Positions 8,300 through 16,056 of a stretch of 64,000 bases of DNA are shown piece after piece. Within the stretch, counting starts at the first letter, position 1. Every line of letters starts with the position of its first letter. Source of the stretch: Gp1-AA145 sp963757135 (GTDB taxonomy: Bacteria > Acidobacteriota > Terriglobia > Terriglobales > Acidobacteriaceae). A program made the translations under genes and the position numbers. The notes below the pieces were generated by a model. It saw nothing but the letters and a program-made list of their open reading frames with translations. It did not search any database and was not told where the DNA came from. The DNA lies in NCBI GenBank assembly GCA_963757135.1, contig CAVWQE010000006.1:496001-560000 (forward strand), given 5' to 3'.

Positions 8300-9322
8300 T
8301 TATAGCGAAACACTCGGATTCGATGCTCTTTCAAGACGATGGAGATCAGCTGCCCTAGCGCGCTCAAGGGAGTCTCGGAACGTACCCCTCGTTATAAGAA
8401 TTTCACCCGCGAGAGCCATCGTTTTTATGGAATCTGTAACTACCCGATTCGCAGTAGAGAATGAACACCCAAGACACCAGGCGGCTGCGTCACGAACGCT
8501 GAAGCCCTCTAGCCTGAAACCACTGAGGCGCATCTTGAGATACAACTCCAGTTCTTGTTCGTTTGGCTGAGGAAAATAAATAGCGTCATCAAAACGGCGC
8601 CAAAGGGCGTAGTCCAGAATATTTTCGTAATTCGTCGCAGCAACAATTGGACCTCGCCCATCGTAGTTATCCAGTAACTGAAGGAAACTGTTTACGACTC
8701 GTTTTAACTCGCCGACGTCATTTCGGTCATCACGATGTTTGCCTATAGCGTCAAACTCATCGAAAAAAAGCACTCCTACGCCTGCTCTCGCGTAGTCGAA
8801 GACCCGCCTCAGATTGGAGGCAGTTTCCCCCAAATAGGAGCCGATCAGGCTATCGAAGCGAACGTAGAGCAGCGGAAGCTGCATCTCGGCAGCTATGATT
8901 TCAGCACAGAGAGTTTTTCCGTTGCCCGGCGGGCCAAAGAAAAGTAACTTGAGTTTGGGACACAGTCCGTATCGTGCTAGCACTTCGCGCTTCGCGAACT
9001 CGTGAAGAAATCTGTTAACGCGCGAATTGGTCTCATCTCGCAAAACGATGTCATCTAGAGACTTGGTGGGCCGTCGGACGTCAATCAACGGGATCCCTTC
9101 AGCTTTGCTTCGCGGTACCGCCTCGGCTATTGCTTTCTCACCGGTTTCACGCCCAGGCTGGGAACTTATAGCGCTCATGAGCAGTCTTTGCAGCTCATCT
9201 GCCACTTTGGTATGACCTTGTTTTCGCTCCGAGTGGATGAGTTGTCTCACGCTCGATGTGAATGTCCTCTCGTCTCTAGAGCGGAAGCTTCTTACGATAC
9301 GCAGGATGAGTTCTTTGTTCAT
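8300..9322 (-). CDS. ietA: IetA-like AAA+ ATPase
   Basis: 340 residues. Walker A GPPGNGKT near residues 130-137, Walker B VLFFDEFDAIG near 185-192, a sensor-1 Asn in IVAATNYENIL and an arginine-finger-like WRRFDD. The architecture is that of a single-domain AAA+ ATPase related to the FtsH/SpoVK class, with a helical N-terminal region of about 80 residues before the ATPase core. It is the first gene of a two-gene minus-strand operon with the subtilase. In the plasmid pTiC58 pair, IetA acts as the antitoxin that restrains IetS. ATG at 9322 is followed by a normal frame. Upstream 130 bases are AT-rich and hold the promoter region, but no clean -35/-10 is obvious. Confidence 0.85.
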   Translation of the reverse strand: MNKELILRIVRSFRSRDERTFTSSVRQLIHSERKQGHTKVADELQRLLMSAISSQPGRETGEKAIAEAVPRSKAEGIPLIDVRRPTKSLDDIVLRDETNSRVNRFLHEFAKREVLARYGLCPKLKLLFFGPPGNGKTLCAEIIAAEMQLPLLYVRFDSLIGSYLGETASNLRRVFDYARAGVGVLFFDEFDAIGKHRDDRNDVGELKRVVNSFLQLLDNYDGRGPIVAATNYENILDYALWRRFDDAIYFPQPNEQELELYLKMRLSGFRLEGFSVRDAAAWCLGCSFSTANRVVTDSIKTMALAGEILITRGTFRDSLERARAADLHRLERASNPSVSL

Positions 9323-9454
9323 GCTACAGCCATGTATTCAATATGCATCAAATCGAATTTTTTGGCTCAAAAAACTTGTTTAAGGGAGCTCAATTGTAAT
9401 ATCCTTCGCAACCGTACTCATGCCTCTGTCACCATCGCCATCGCCTCTTTATCC

Positions 9455-10162
9455 AGAAGCTCCCCCCGAAATGCCACATCGAGAATGGAAGGCATACGGA
9501 AGACTCGATTTCCGCGCCGTGGTCTGATGAAGCAGAAAGCTGAAATCGCTCCCGAGAAAATTCGGGAATTGCTTAATGCTTTGCCAGAGCCTTCGCATTC
9601 ACTGGCGTGGCTGCTAGTGCTGACAGGCTTGCGGATCGGCGAGTTGCTGGCTGTACGCTGGCGAAACGTCGATCTAGAGCATGGCGTCATCCGAGTGACC
9701 GAAACAGTTTACGACGGCCACTTTGACACGCCGAAGACTCAACGCAGTCAGCGGTCAGTCCCGCTCGGGCCGGTAGCGATCCGAATTCTGACAGCACGCA
9801 AACCCGCTGTTACGAATGCGGAAGCTCTGGTCTTCGCAGCTCGTCAGGGTGGCCCGTTCGATAGGCACAATCTAAGCCGGCGACAGCTCAAAGCCACTTG
9901 CAAGAAGCTAGGAGTGGAGGGCGTGAGCTGGCACTGGTTGCGCCACGCGAACGCGACGCTGCTCGATGCAGTCGGTACACCACTCGGTACGGTGCAAGCG
10001 CTTCTCGGGCATTCGTCGTCAGAGATCACCCGCGAAGTTTACTTGCATTCGATCCCGGCGGATGCTCGGAAGGCGGTCGAAAAAGTCGAGGAAATGCTTA
10101 ATCGACCCAAGTTGACTCAAGTGCCCGAAAATTGGGGAAAGGGAAGCTCGCTAATTCAATGA
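9455..10162 (+). pseudogene. Tyrosine recombinase, N-terminally truncated remnant
   Basis: The catalytic domain is intact. It has Arg in TGLRIGELLAVRW, the HWLRH box, GHSSSEITREVYLH with the nucleophile Tyr, and a C-terminal tail LNRPKLTQV. The SAM-like core-binding domain that should precede it is missing. Upstream of about 9455 the open frame runs into sequence antisense to ietA and shows no integrase similarity, so the longer frame opening at 9188 is not a real protein. The tail contains two GACC/TCAAG units like those in the 120-bp repeat at 2858 and 3937. It sits next to the internal tRNA-Pro fragment at 10177, as the former integrase of island A. A short protein could still start at the ATG at 9530, but it would lack specific DNA recognition. 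Confidence 0.8.
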
Positions 10163-10176
10163 CGGGATTGAAGTTA

Positions 10177-10246
<70 letters not shown>

Positions 10247-10300
10247 AAACCCAATGTTTACGCGGTTTTCCTCCAAATTTGAATACCTGGGTGGAAAATC

Positions 10301-11158
10301 ATGGAAGCGCGTTATGAGCAGTTCATCCGCGAACGTCAATACCTCGCCAACGTCTCCCCGGCAACAATTGATTGGTACAGAAATAGTCTGAAGTGGCTCG
10401 GCACTCCGTCACCGGCGCAAGAGGATTTGAAAGACGCCGTGATTCGGATGCGCTCCAAAGGGCTGAAGCCAACCGGCTGCAATTCCGTTATCCAGGCGCT
10501 CAACTCCTACGCGCATTGGGTCCACGTGGGGTCAGATTCAAAGTGCGGTAGTGGATGCCGTCACCCGAAAATCGCTCACCTCAAAACGCCGGACCTTGTG
10601 CTCCCTACATTCAGCGGACCGCAAGTCCGATTGCTGACCGCGTGGAAGCCCAAAGGAAAATACCAACGGCGGTTGCATCTGCTGTGCCTCTTTCTGCTGG
10701 ACACGGGATGCCGCATCTCTGAAGCCCTCGGTTTGCGCGTGCGGGAGATTGACTTTGAAAATCTGCTCGTCACTCTGGACGGGAAGGGACGCAAGCAGCG
10801 TGTAGTTCCCTTCTCTTTTGAGTTGCGCCGTGTAATGTTCCGCTACTGCAAGGAAGCCAACCGCACGCCGGACTGTCTGCTCTTCGCAAATCGCACGCAA
10901 ACGAAATTGGGCCGTAGGAATGTCTTGCGGGATGTGAAACTGCTTTGCAAGCGCCTTGGATTCACAGCACCGGCCCGCACGCTGCACGCATTCCGGCACA
11001 CCTTCGCCGTCAACTATCTCCGGCGCGGCGGGTCCGTGTTCCATCTGCAGAAGGTCCTCGGGCATTCAACGCTTGAGATGACGCGCCGGTATGCAAACCT
11101 TGTAACGGCGGACCTCCAGGCCGTGCATGAGCGGGTGAGCCTGCTTTCTGCCCGATAA
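10301..11158 (+). CDS. Tyrosine recombinase / site-specific integrase of island B
   Basis: 285 residues and full length. An N-terminal SAM-like core-binding domain (about residues 1-100: MEARYEQFIRERQYLANVSP) precedes the catalytic domain. Catalytic residues are visible: Arg in DTGCRISEALGLR, Lys in LDGKGRKQR, the HAFRH box, GHS, and Tyr in MTRRYANL. It is the XerC/D-like, compact type often carried by small integrative elements. It begins 54 bases inside the tRNA-Pro fragment at 10177-10246 and reads away from it. A methionine start at 10301 is supported by the family-typical N-terminus, although no strong ribosome binding site is seen. It is the best candidate for the enzyme that inserted island B at tRNA-Pro. 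Confidence 0.93.
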   Translation: MEARYEQFIRERQYLANVSPATIDWYRNSLKWLGTPSPAQEDLKDAVIRMRSKGLKPTGCNSVIQALNSYAHWVHVGSDSKCGSGCRHPKIAHLKTPDLVLPTFSGPQVRLLTAWKPKGKYQRRLHLLCLFLLDTGCRISEALGLRVREIDFENLLVTLDGKGRKQRVVPFSFELRRVMFRYCKEANRTPDCLLFANRTQTKLGRRNVLRDVKLLCKRLGFTAPARTLHAFRHTFAVNYLRRGGSVFHLQKVLGHSTLEMTRRYANLVTADLQAVHERVSLLSAR

Positions 11159-11259
11159 ACGAGGCGAAGGTAAGGCAAAGTTACGGTGGAAATAACGGCG
11201 TGCCTGTGGAAAAGTTGTCAACACTCTGGAATTTTTAATGACACGCTTGTCAAGCCTAA

Positions 11260-11423
11260 ATGCTCATCTGCTCCGCTCCGCTCCGAATGCGGCGATAGCA
11301 AGATGAGGCGGACACTCAATTTATCAACACATAACTTATGTGTATGCAATACGATACGAGCGCATCAGTTTTAGCCTCATTCTGCCGTCGCCGCACTAAG
11401 CGCGGAGAGGAGCGGATGAGCAT
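11260..11423. repeat. Long imperfect palindrome, about 50-nt arms
   Basis: The left arm 11260-11309 (atgctcatctgctccgctcc, continuing through tgcggcga to gatgaggc) pairs with the right arm 11373-11423 (gcctcat, tcgccgca, ending ggagcggatgagcat). The loop contains a perfect 17-nt palindrome ACACATAA-C-TTATGTGT at 11327-11343, close to the centre of the whole structure. There is no T-tract, so it is not an ordinary terminator. It fills most of the 370-bp gene-free stretch between the integrase and the next gene. Confidence 0.75.
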
Positions 11424-11527
11424 GTAAATCAAAGTCCCATCTTGGGGCAGAAAACTTCGTACCAGCAATTTTCTTGAGAATTAACAGCCGACTCGTGGTA
11501 CATTCCTCAATCAGAGGTGGCGTTCCC

Positions 11528-12031
11528 ATGAGCGACAAACTAACCGGCGCAATCGAAGAGTTGCAGGCTCACCTTGAGCAGCAACTACAAGAGGCGTCCG
11601 ACACAAAAAAGACGATTAACGCACTTCGCAAGCGCATGGGCTTGGACCCGCTCTACACAGATGTTTCGGTGGAGCAGGTCGGAGCCGTTCGCCCGGACCA
11701 ATACTACGGCAAGCCGCTGGCAACGGCGGCACAGGAATACCTGGAGCGCCGAAAGCAAGCGTGTCCCGCTGAAGAGATCATGCGCGGCCTCGCGGATGGC
11801 GGTTTCGATTTCGACGCGACAGGCTGGAAAGAGAAAGACCTGCTCCGTATGCTTGCAATCTCGCTCGCAAAGAACAACACGAAATTTCACAAGCTGCCGA
11901 ATAACACGTTCGGCCTTCTCGCCTGGTATGACCAAGCTGTCCTCGCCAAGCGCACGAAGGAAGAGCGTAAACAGAACGGCTCCGCTGAGAAGGATGACAG
12001 CGAAGCAACGGCGGCTGAGGCTTCCGCCTGA
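11528..12031 (+). CDS. Coiled-coil plus HARE-HTH-like winged-helix protein
   Basis: 167 residues from the ATG at 11528, which follows AGAGGTGG; an upstream in-frame start at 11474 is less likely. The first 40 residues (IEELQAHLEQQLQEASDTKK) form a coiled coil. The central part, running from ATAAQEYLERRKQACPAEEI through LLRMLAISLAKNNTKFHKLP to NTFGLLAWY, has the pattern of a HARE-HTH domain. That winged-helix domain is found in RNA polymerase delta, restriction enzymes and chromatin proteins. The tail is acidic, lysine-rich and disordered. It may regulate the island or bind DNA. A -35/-10 pair TTGAGA and TACATT lies upstream with a long 19-base spacer, so the promoter is uncertain. Homology is inferred by pattern. 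Confidence 0.7.
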   Translation: MSDKLTGAIEELQAHLEQQLQEASDTKKTINALRKRMGLDPLYTDVSVEQVGAVRPDQYYGKPLATAAQEYLERRKQACPAEEIMRGLADGGFDFDATGWKEKDLLRMLAISLAKNNTKFHKLPNNTFGLLAWYDQAVLAKRTKEERKQNGSAEKDDSEATAAEASA

Positions 12032-12232
12032 AATGGTGGAATGTGCTGAAAGGATGTGATGCTGTGAGAAGGGCCATTAGCCAGACGCTACCGCGTGTGC
12101 TTACCGTGGCCGCTGGCGATAACACGAAGGCCCGACAGTCAGTAGCTCTTTAGCGGGAGAAGCTGACGCCGGGCCGTGGTAAGCCGCTCTTATTGAGTGC
12201 TTCGCAAACCATCTTAGCACCATGCTGCAATT

Positions 12233-12904
12233 ATGAACGCTGAAGATCATCTGGAGCGCATTCATTGCAACCGCTGTCGGCAAAAAACGTTACACCGGAC
12301 CACCGGTACAGCCGTTGATGAAGGTAGTGAGTGGGATGACCAGATGGGTGAAATCTCGTGGAAAACCACATTCGATCTTGTCCAGTGCTGTGGCTGTGGC
12401 GAAGCTGTGCTCCGGCGTACTCACGAATGGTCGGAAGAACCTGATGCGGACATTCAATTTTTTCCGCCTCCTGCCTCGCGTCACCTTCCACGGTGGTCGT
12501 TTAGGATTCCTCACCAATTGAGGGCTGTTTTGAAGGAGGTGTACCACTCGCTTGACGCAAATAATTTGAGCCTTCCAATGATGGGGGCGCGAACCTTACT
12601 CGATCTTCTATTAGTCGAAAAGGTCGGGGACGTGGGGACGTTCAAGCAGAAACTTAAGAAACTTCAGGACGCGGGCTTTGTTGGTGCACAAAATGTAGAG
12701 GTCCTCGAAGCCGCTCTGGATGTCGGAAATGCCGCTGCGCACCGAGGGCACGCTCCGGGGCCAAGCGAGGTTAGCGCAGTCATGGACATTGTTGAAAATT
12801 TGCTTAATGCGGTGTACGTGCTGCCCGGCATGGCCCAAAGGTTAAAGATTACGACCCCTCCGCGTAAGAAAAGCAAGGCTGCCAGTCTCGCACCGAAGCC
12901 GTAG
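12233..12904 (+). CDS. DUF4145-domain protein with N-terminal zinc-ribbon motif
   Basis: 223 residues. Two CxxC-type pairs near the N-terminus (HCNRCRQKT and QCCGCGEAV) suggest a zinc ribbon. The C-terminal half, from FRIPHQLRAVLKEVYHSL and MGARTLLDLLL to LEAALDVGNAAAHRGH, is the DUF4145 helical domain, which is HEPN-like and common in restriction and defence contexts. The NAAAHRGH motif contains the conserved His of these domains, but the RxxxxH of active HEPN RNases is not present. It lies in island B between small unknown genes. DUF4145 proteins are frequent cargo on mobile islands, and a defence role is possible. Confidence 0.8.
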   Translation: MNAEDHLERIHCNRCRQKTLHRTTGTAVDEGSEWDDQMGEISWKTTFDLVQCCGCGEAVLRRTHEWSEEPDADIQFFPPPASRHLPRWSFRIPHQLRAVLKEVYHSLDANNLSLPMMGARTLLDLLLVEKVGDVGTFKQKLKKLQDAGFVGAQNVEVLEAALDVGNAAAHRGHAPGPSEVSAVMDIVENLLNAVYVLPGMAQRLKITTPPRKKSKAASLAPKP

Positions 12905-12939
12905 TCTGCTTTCCCCTTTAACCTTGATGAAAGGAGAAA

Positions 12940-12965
12940 GCCCGCCGGAATTACTCACAGCGGGC
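12940..12965. terminator. Weak hairpin between convergent genes
   Basis: GCCCGC (12940-12945) can pair with GCGGGC (12960-12965) across a 14-base loop. It lies between the stop of the DUF4145 gene and the stop of a small minus-strand gene. There is no clear T-tract on either side, so a role as terminator is only plausible. Confidence 0.35.
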
Positions 12966-12993
12966 CGCGTACCCCTCAAGACGTGCGAGTATT

Positions 12994-13158
12994 CTATGCC
13001 TCTTTAGCGTGACGGAAGCCAAGCGCGTATGCGGACATTGCCTCCATGTACTTCATCCGACCGACAATCCTCTTCAGGCCCGGCCCCGTAATCGTCCCTA
13101 CCCGTTTCCGCCCCGCATAAACCCGAACCTCATCACCCACGCGTTTAAATCTAAGCAT
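12994..13158 (-). CDS. Small basic hypothetical protein (54 aa)
   Basis: The minus-strand ATG at 13158 (MLRFKRVGDEVRVYAGRKRV) follows a GGGGAGGG Shine-Dalgarno-like run about nine bases upstream. The product is strongly basic, and its first 25 residues look like a beta-hairpin. No domain is recognised. It is the only minus-strand gene in island B, and being convergent with the DUF4145 gene it has a plausible independent transcript. The gene-free stretch that follows (13159-13430) holds no other coding signal that I can support. Confidence 0.45.
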   Translation of the reverse strand: MLRFKRVGDEVRVYAGRKRVGTITGPGLKRIVGRMKYMEAMSAYALGFRHAKEA

Positions 13159-13430
13159 TGGTTGCGGCCCTCCCCTGAGCCACACGCACACAGTAGCACG
13201 CGCTTTTCGCGGGTCAATGGCACGTTAGGAATCACGCAAGATAGCTTGTCACTTTAAGAAGTACCGCCCCGGCGCTAACTTGCTCATTCATCAATCGGGC
13301 CGCTCGCCACGGGAGGTAACCTGCAAGCCCCGAAAAAAAATGTGCGGGTGACACGCTACGGGGACGCGTTAAGCGGACAACAAAGAAAGTGCATCCCGGA
13401 GCTGCCCATCCTGCATCTTAGGCTGTGAGT

Positions 13431-13484
13431 CCACTTAGGCATAAGTGGAACTGCATTTGACAAGCGATACCAAAGGTGTAAAGT
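13431..13484 (+). promoter_or_regulatory. Promoter with upstream palindrome; leaderless start
   Basis: -35 TTGACA (13457-13462), 16-base spacer, -10 TAAAGT (13479-13484). The ATG at 13491 lies only seven bases after the -10, where transcription would begin, so the mRNA is probably leaderless. Directly upstream, CCACTTA and TAAGTGG (13431-13448) form an inverted repeat with a 4-base gap, a likely operator. Confidence 0.65.
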
Positions 13485-13490
13485 GTAAAC

Positions 13491-14027
13491 ATGATGACGA
13501 AAGCGGCACAACACAGAGATGAGCCGGTCCAATCGAAGAATCCGCTGGACAAGATGATGACGCCCGCTCAAGTAGCGCGGCGGAGGTTCAAATCATCGCT
13601 TCCTCGCAAGCAGGGACAACGTGACCTCGCCCCTATGGAGGCTATCGGCCACATGATGAATGTATTCACCCGGTTTATGCAGGAAATGGAAGGGGTGGGT
13701 TTAGACCCCCAGGATGTCAAAGCGGCCATCGTGTATTACCAACCGAAAACCAAGGGCAAAGAACACGTGCTCGCCCAAACCGAGGTCCTACCGACCAAGC
13801 CCGCAGACGTAGGCGCATTTTGCGAAAAGATTCTCTTACTGGACAAGCCGGTATTCCTCGGGATGCTTTTTGAGCAACATGACCGCAAGGCGGAAAAGAA
13901 CGCGGATGCAAAGCAAGCATGGGTAGCTTTCGGCGTTCCGTTCACTGAGGCGCACGATGCTGCAGCACGGCTGATAGCGGCGCGGGACCAATTGCTCAAA
14001 GGCGGATTCAAAAAGGTAGCGAACTAG
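13491..14027 (+). CDS. Hypothetical island B protein, leaderless start
   Basis: 178 residues, beginning MMTKAAQHRDEPVQSKN. The N-terminal 45 residues are basic and disordered; the rest is a mixed helix/strand region (IGHMMNVFTRFMQEMEGV, then DPQDVKAAIVYYQPKTKG). No known domain is recognised. It has the strongest promoter in the island, with the start codon at the predicted transcription start, and a palindrome overlapping the promoter region, so it is probably abundantly made and regulated. A stable hairpin follows the stop codon. A structural or regulatory role in the element cannot be told apart from the sequence alone. Confidence 0.7.
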   Translation: MMTKAAQHRDEPVQSKNPLDKMMTPAQVARRRFKSSLPRKQGQRDLAPMEAIGHMMNVFTRFMQEMEGVGLDPQDVKAAIVYYQPKTKGKEHVLAQTEVLPTKPADVGAFCEKILLLDKPVFLGMLFEQHDRKAEKNADAKQAWVAFGVPFTEAHDAAARLIAARDQLLKGGFKKVAN

Positions 14028-14040
14028 ATCGGAAAGACGA

Positions 14041-14072
14041 AGGCTCCAGAGGGTTGCAGCCCTCCAGAGCCG
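14041..14072 (+). terminator. Hairpin after the 13491-14027 gene
   Basis: GGCTCCAGAGGG pairs imperfectly (two mismatches) with CCCTCCAGAGCC across a five-base loop, directly after the stop codon. There is no long T-run, so it may be a weak terminator or an mRNA-stabilising stem. Confidence 0.45.
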
Positions 14073-14153
14073 GGTAGCCAAAACCGGAACCTTCTGGAGA
14101 TTCACAAATTCGGCCCGTATGTATTTTACCGGGTCGCATGACGGAGAACAACA

Positions 14154-14510
14154 ATGCTGACCACGGAAATGCAAAAGCTGATTGTTGACGGGACCGACGC
14201 GGCGGTAGTGCTCGGACAAGACGAAAAGTACCTTCTATTTTTCGTTGACGAAACGTCAGAGCAAGAGCACGCCGCGTACCTCCAATTAGCTAAATCCTCC
14301 GGCCTTCCCTTTGCGGGCATCTTCGTGATGCTGGACGGGCAAGCACAGTGCAAGTGCGCGAGCTGGGGAGCCACGCCCGTGATGATTCTTGCCTCGGCCA
14401 CATACGCCCGCCGCATAGCCACAAAGATCAAGGCGGAACAATCGCCACGTGGGGATGCCGTGGATTGGTTGGCTAATTTATTCGCGCTCCCTGATGAGCG
14501 CCCAAGTTAG
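14154..14510 (+). CDS. Hypothetical island B protein
   Basis: 118 residues, starting MLTTEMQKLIVDGTDAAVV. The sequence shows strands and helices of a small alpha/beta fold (EKYLLFFVDETSEQEHAAYL, LPFAGIFVMLDGQAQCKC). No family is recognised. It lies 180 bases upstream of the capsid gene in the same direction, in the place where phages often encode small head proteins or a decoration protein, but the sequence does not support naming it so. The stretch 14511-14688 has two GC-rich hairpins (GGGGCGG with CCGCCCC, and CCCGG with CCGGG) and no gene. Confidence 0.6.
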   Translation: MLTTEMQKLIVDGTDAAVVLGQDEKYLLFFVDETSEQEHAAYLQLAKSSGLPFAGIFVMLDGQAQCKCASWGATPVMILASATYARRIATKIKAEQSPRGDAVDWLANLFALPDERPS

Positions 14511-14688
14511 GCAGGGCTTAGCCCGGCCTGGGGCGGTTAGGTGTCCATGTCATCTCCGCCCCTTTCAAGTTTCAAGTGCTGCCCGGTTAAAAAGGGCCGG
14601 GTCTTCGCGTTAGCTGCCTCAGTACGGGGACGTTAGGCGCGAGAAAAAAAATTGGTCCCTGTGACCCTAAACGAAATGGAAATTATTT

Positions 14689-15909
14689 ATGGATTTGTTT
14701 TCAATGAAGAAAGAACGCGAGGCAGCGCTCCAGACTGCCGAAAGCATGGTAAGTGCTGCAGAGCGGCAAAGCCGGGACTTGACCGTCGAAGAGACTCGGG
14801 TCTTTGAATCGAACATGGCGACGGTCAGCCGTCTTACCCCTCAAATTGCAGCGCGGGAAAAGATGAGCACTATTCGCCAGTTCGTGACGGATGGCAAGCT
14901 CATTCCTGGAAATGAAAACACAAACGGCGCGGTAGTCACCAAACCTCAACCTAAAACACTCTCTGCTGAATACGTGTCCGACTTCTTTCAGCACATCGTC
15001 AGCGGAGGCCGTAAGACCAGCGCTGCTCTGTACGAAGGCAGCAATCCAGCGGGCGGCTATGCAGTCCCGTCAGTTGTGGACCAACAGATTGTCCCGCTCG
15101 CTCCACAGGAAATGTCCATTCGGCAACTCGCAACCGTGCTGCCTACCAGCATGGACGTGAAGATGCCGATTAAAGCCACGAAGGGCACGGCTGCAGCGAA
15201 AGCAGAAGGCACCGGCTCCGGCTCTAACGTGTTTGGCGGAACTGCCCCAACGCTCGCACAGAAGACTCTCTCGGCTTTCATGGCCGGGGACGTTCTGGAC
15301 GTGTCTTGGGAAAGTCTGCAGGACATCACATTCTTCCAGGCATTCGCAACCGATGACATCATCAATGCGGTCCTGGAATACGAAGAGCCTAAATTCATCC
15401 ACGGTAGCGGGTCAGGCGAGCCGGAAGGCGTGCTCACCGGCTGTGACGTGGGGACCACGGTTACCGGCGCTCATGCTGTGCAAGGCGTCATTACCCTGGA
15501 TTCCATCTATGACCTCGTAGCTACCTTGAACGGGCTGTATCACACGGACGCCGCATTCTTGATGCAGCGTGCTACCGGCCTCTTCATCCGCAAGCTGCAG
15601 CGTCAGGCCAACCTGTTTGAGCCGGTCTGGACCCGTGAGAACGGGAAGGACTACTTGCTTGGCTACCCTGTGTCGTTTTCTCAGAGTATGCCGGATGGTT
15701 CCACAGACCAAGACAAGCCAATCGTGTTTGGTTCCTTCAAACGCGGGTACGTCATTGGTGACCGTGGAGGCAGCGGAATTAACGTGAAGGTCCTCGATCA
15801 GCCCAAAGCTGTCGAAGGCATCACGCAATTGCTTGCGTATCGCCGGACTGATGGACGTGTCCGCCGCTCGGAAGCACTGAAGGCGCTGAAGCTGGCAACC
15901 GGCGCTTAA
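14689..15909 (+). CDS. HK97-type major capsid protein
   Basis: 406 residues. An N-terminal coiled-coil delta-like segment (KKEREAALQTAESMVSAAER) is followed by the HK97 fold: YEGSNPAGGYAVPSVVDQQI, then VLPTSMDVKMPIKATKGT, the E-loop and P-domain region, FIHGSGSGEPEGVLT, and DAAFLMQRATGLFIRKLQ. This order is typical of the HK97 major capsid family. Its shell protein would assemble procapsids. Unusually, no portal or protease gene lies next to it, and the delta domain is short (about 90 residues before the fold). An alternative ATG at 14704 (MKKEREAAL) exists. It is the clearest phage-derived gene here. Confidence 0.92.
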   Translation: MDLFSMKKEREAALQTAESMVSAAERQSRDLTVEETRVFESNMATVSRLTPQIAAREKMSTIRQFVTDGKLIPGNENTNGAVVTKPQPKTLSAEYVSDFFQHIVSGGRKTSAALYEGSNPAGGYAVPSVVDQQIVPLAPQEMSIRQLATVLPTSMDVKMPIKATKGTAAAKAEGTGSGSNVFGGTAPTLAQKTLSAFMAGDVLDVSWESLQDITFFQAFATDDIINAVLEYEEPKFIHGSGSGEPEGVLTGCDVGTTVTGAHAVQGVITLDSIYDLVATLNGLYHTDAAFLMQRATGLFIRKLQRQANLFEPVWTRENGKDYLLGYPVSFSQSMPDGSTDQDKPIVFGSFKRGYVIGDRGGSGINVKVLDQPKAVEGITQLLAYRRTDGRVRRSEALKALKLATGA

Positions 15910-15986
15910 ACGTTTGGACCCGCCGTCAGACGGGCCGCTCACGCCATCCTTCGTGAGCGGATAAATCTGACACTTGCAGCAGCACG

Positions 15987-16035
15987 CCCGGCTCTTTCCT
16001 GCCCTTGGGGAGGGCAGTTAGAGCCGGGAATTTTT
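15987..16035 (+). terminator. Strong nested rho-independent terminator after the capsid gene
   Basis: CCCGGCTCT (15987-15995) pairs with AGAGCCGGG (16020-16028). An inner stem, CTGCCCT (15999-16005) with AGGGCAG (16011-16017), stacks inside it. The sequence AATTTTTC follows. A further hairpin, CCGCTCACG with CGTGAGCGG, lies just upstream at 15935-15960. It separates the capsid gene from the tape-measure-like gene. Confidence 0.85.
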
Positions 16036-16056
16036 CTTACGAAAGGTTTTCGCGTT

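Noticed and set aside
9188..9454. N-terminal extension of the truncated integrase frame
   Set aside because: It is antisense to ietA and intergenic DNA and has no integrase-like residues; it is an accidental open frame.
11321..11330. TTATCAACAC as a DnaA box / replication origin
   Set aside because: Only one near-match and no cluster, AT-rich unwinding region or replication gene nearby.
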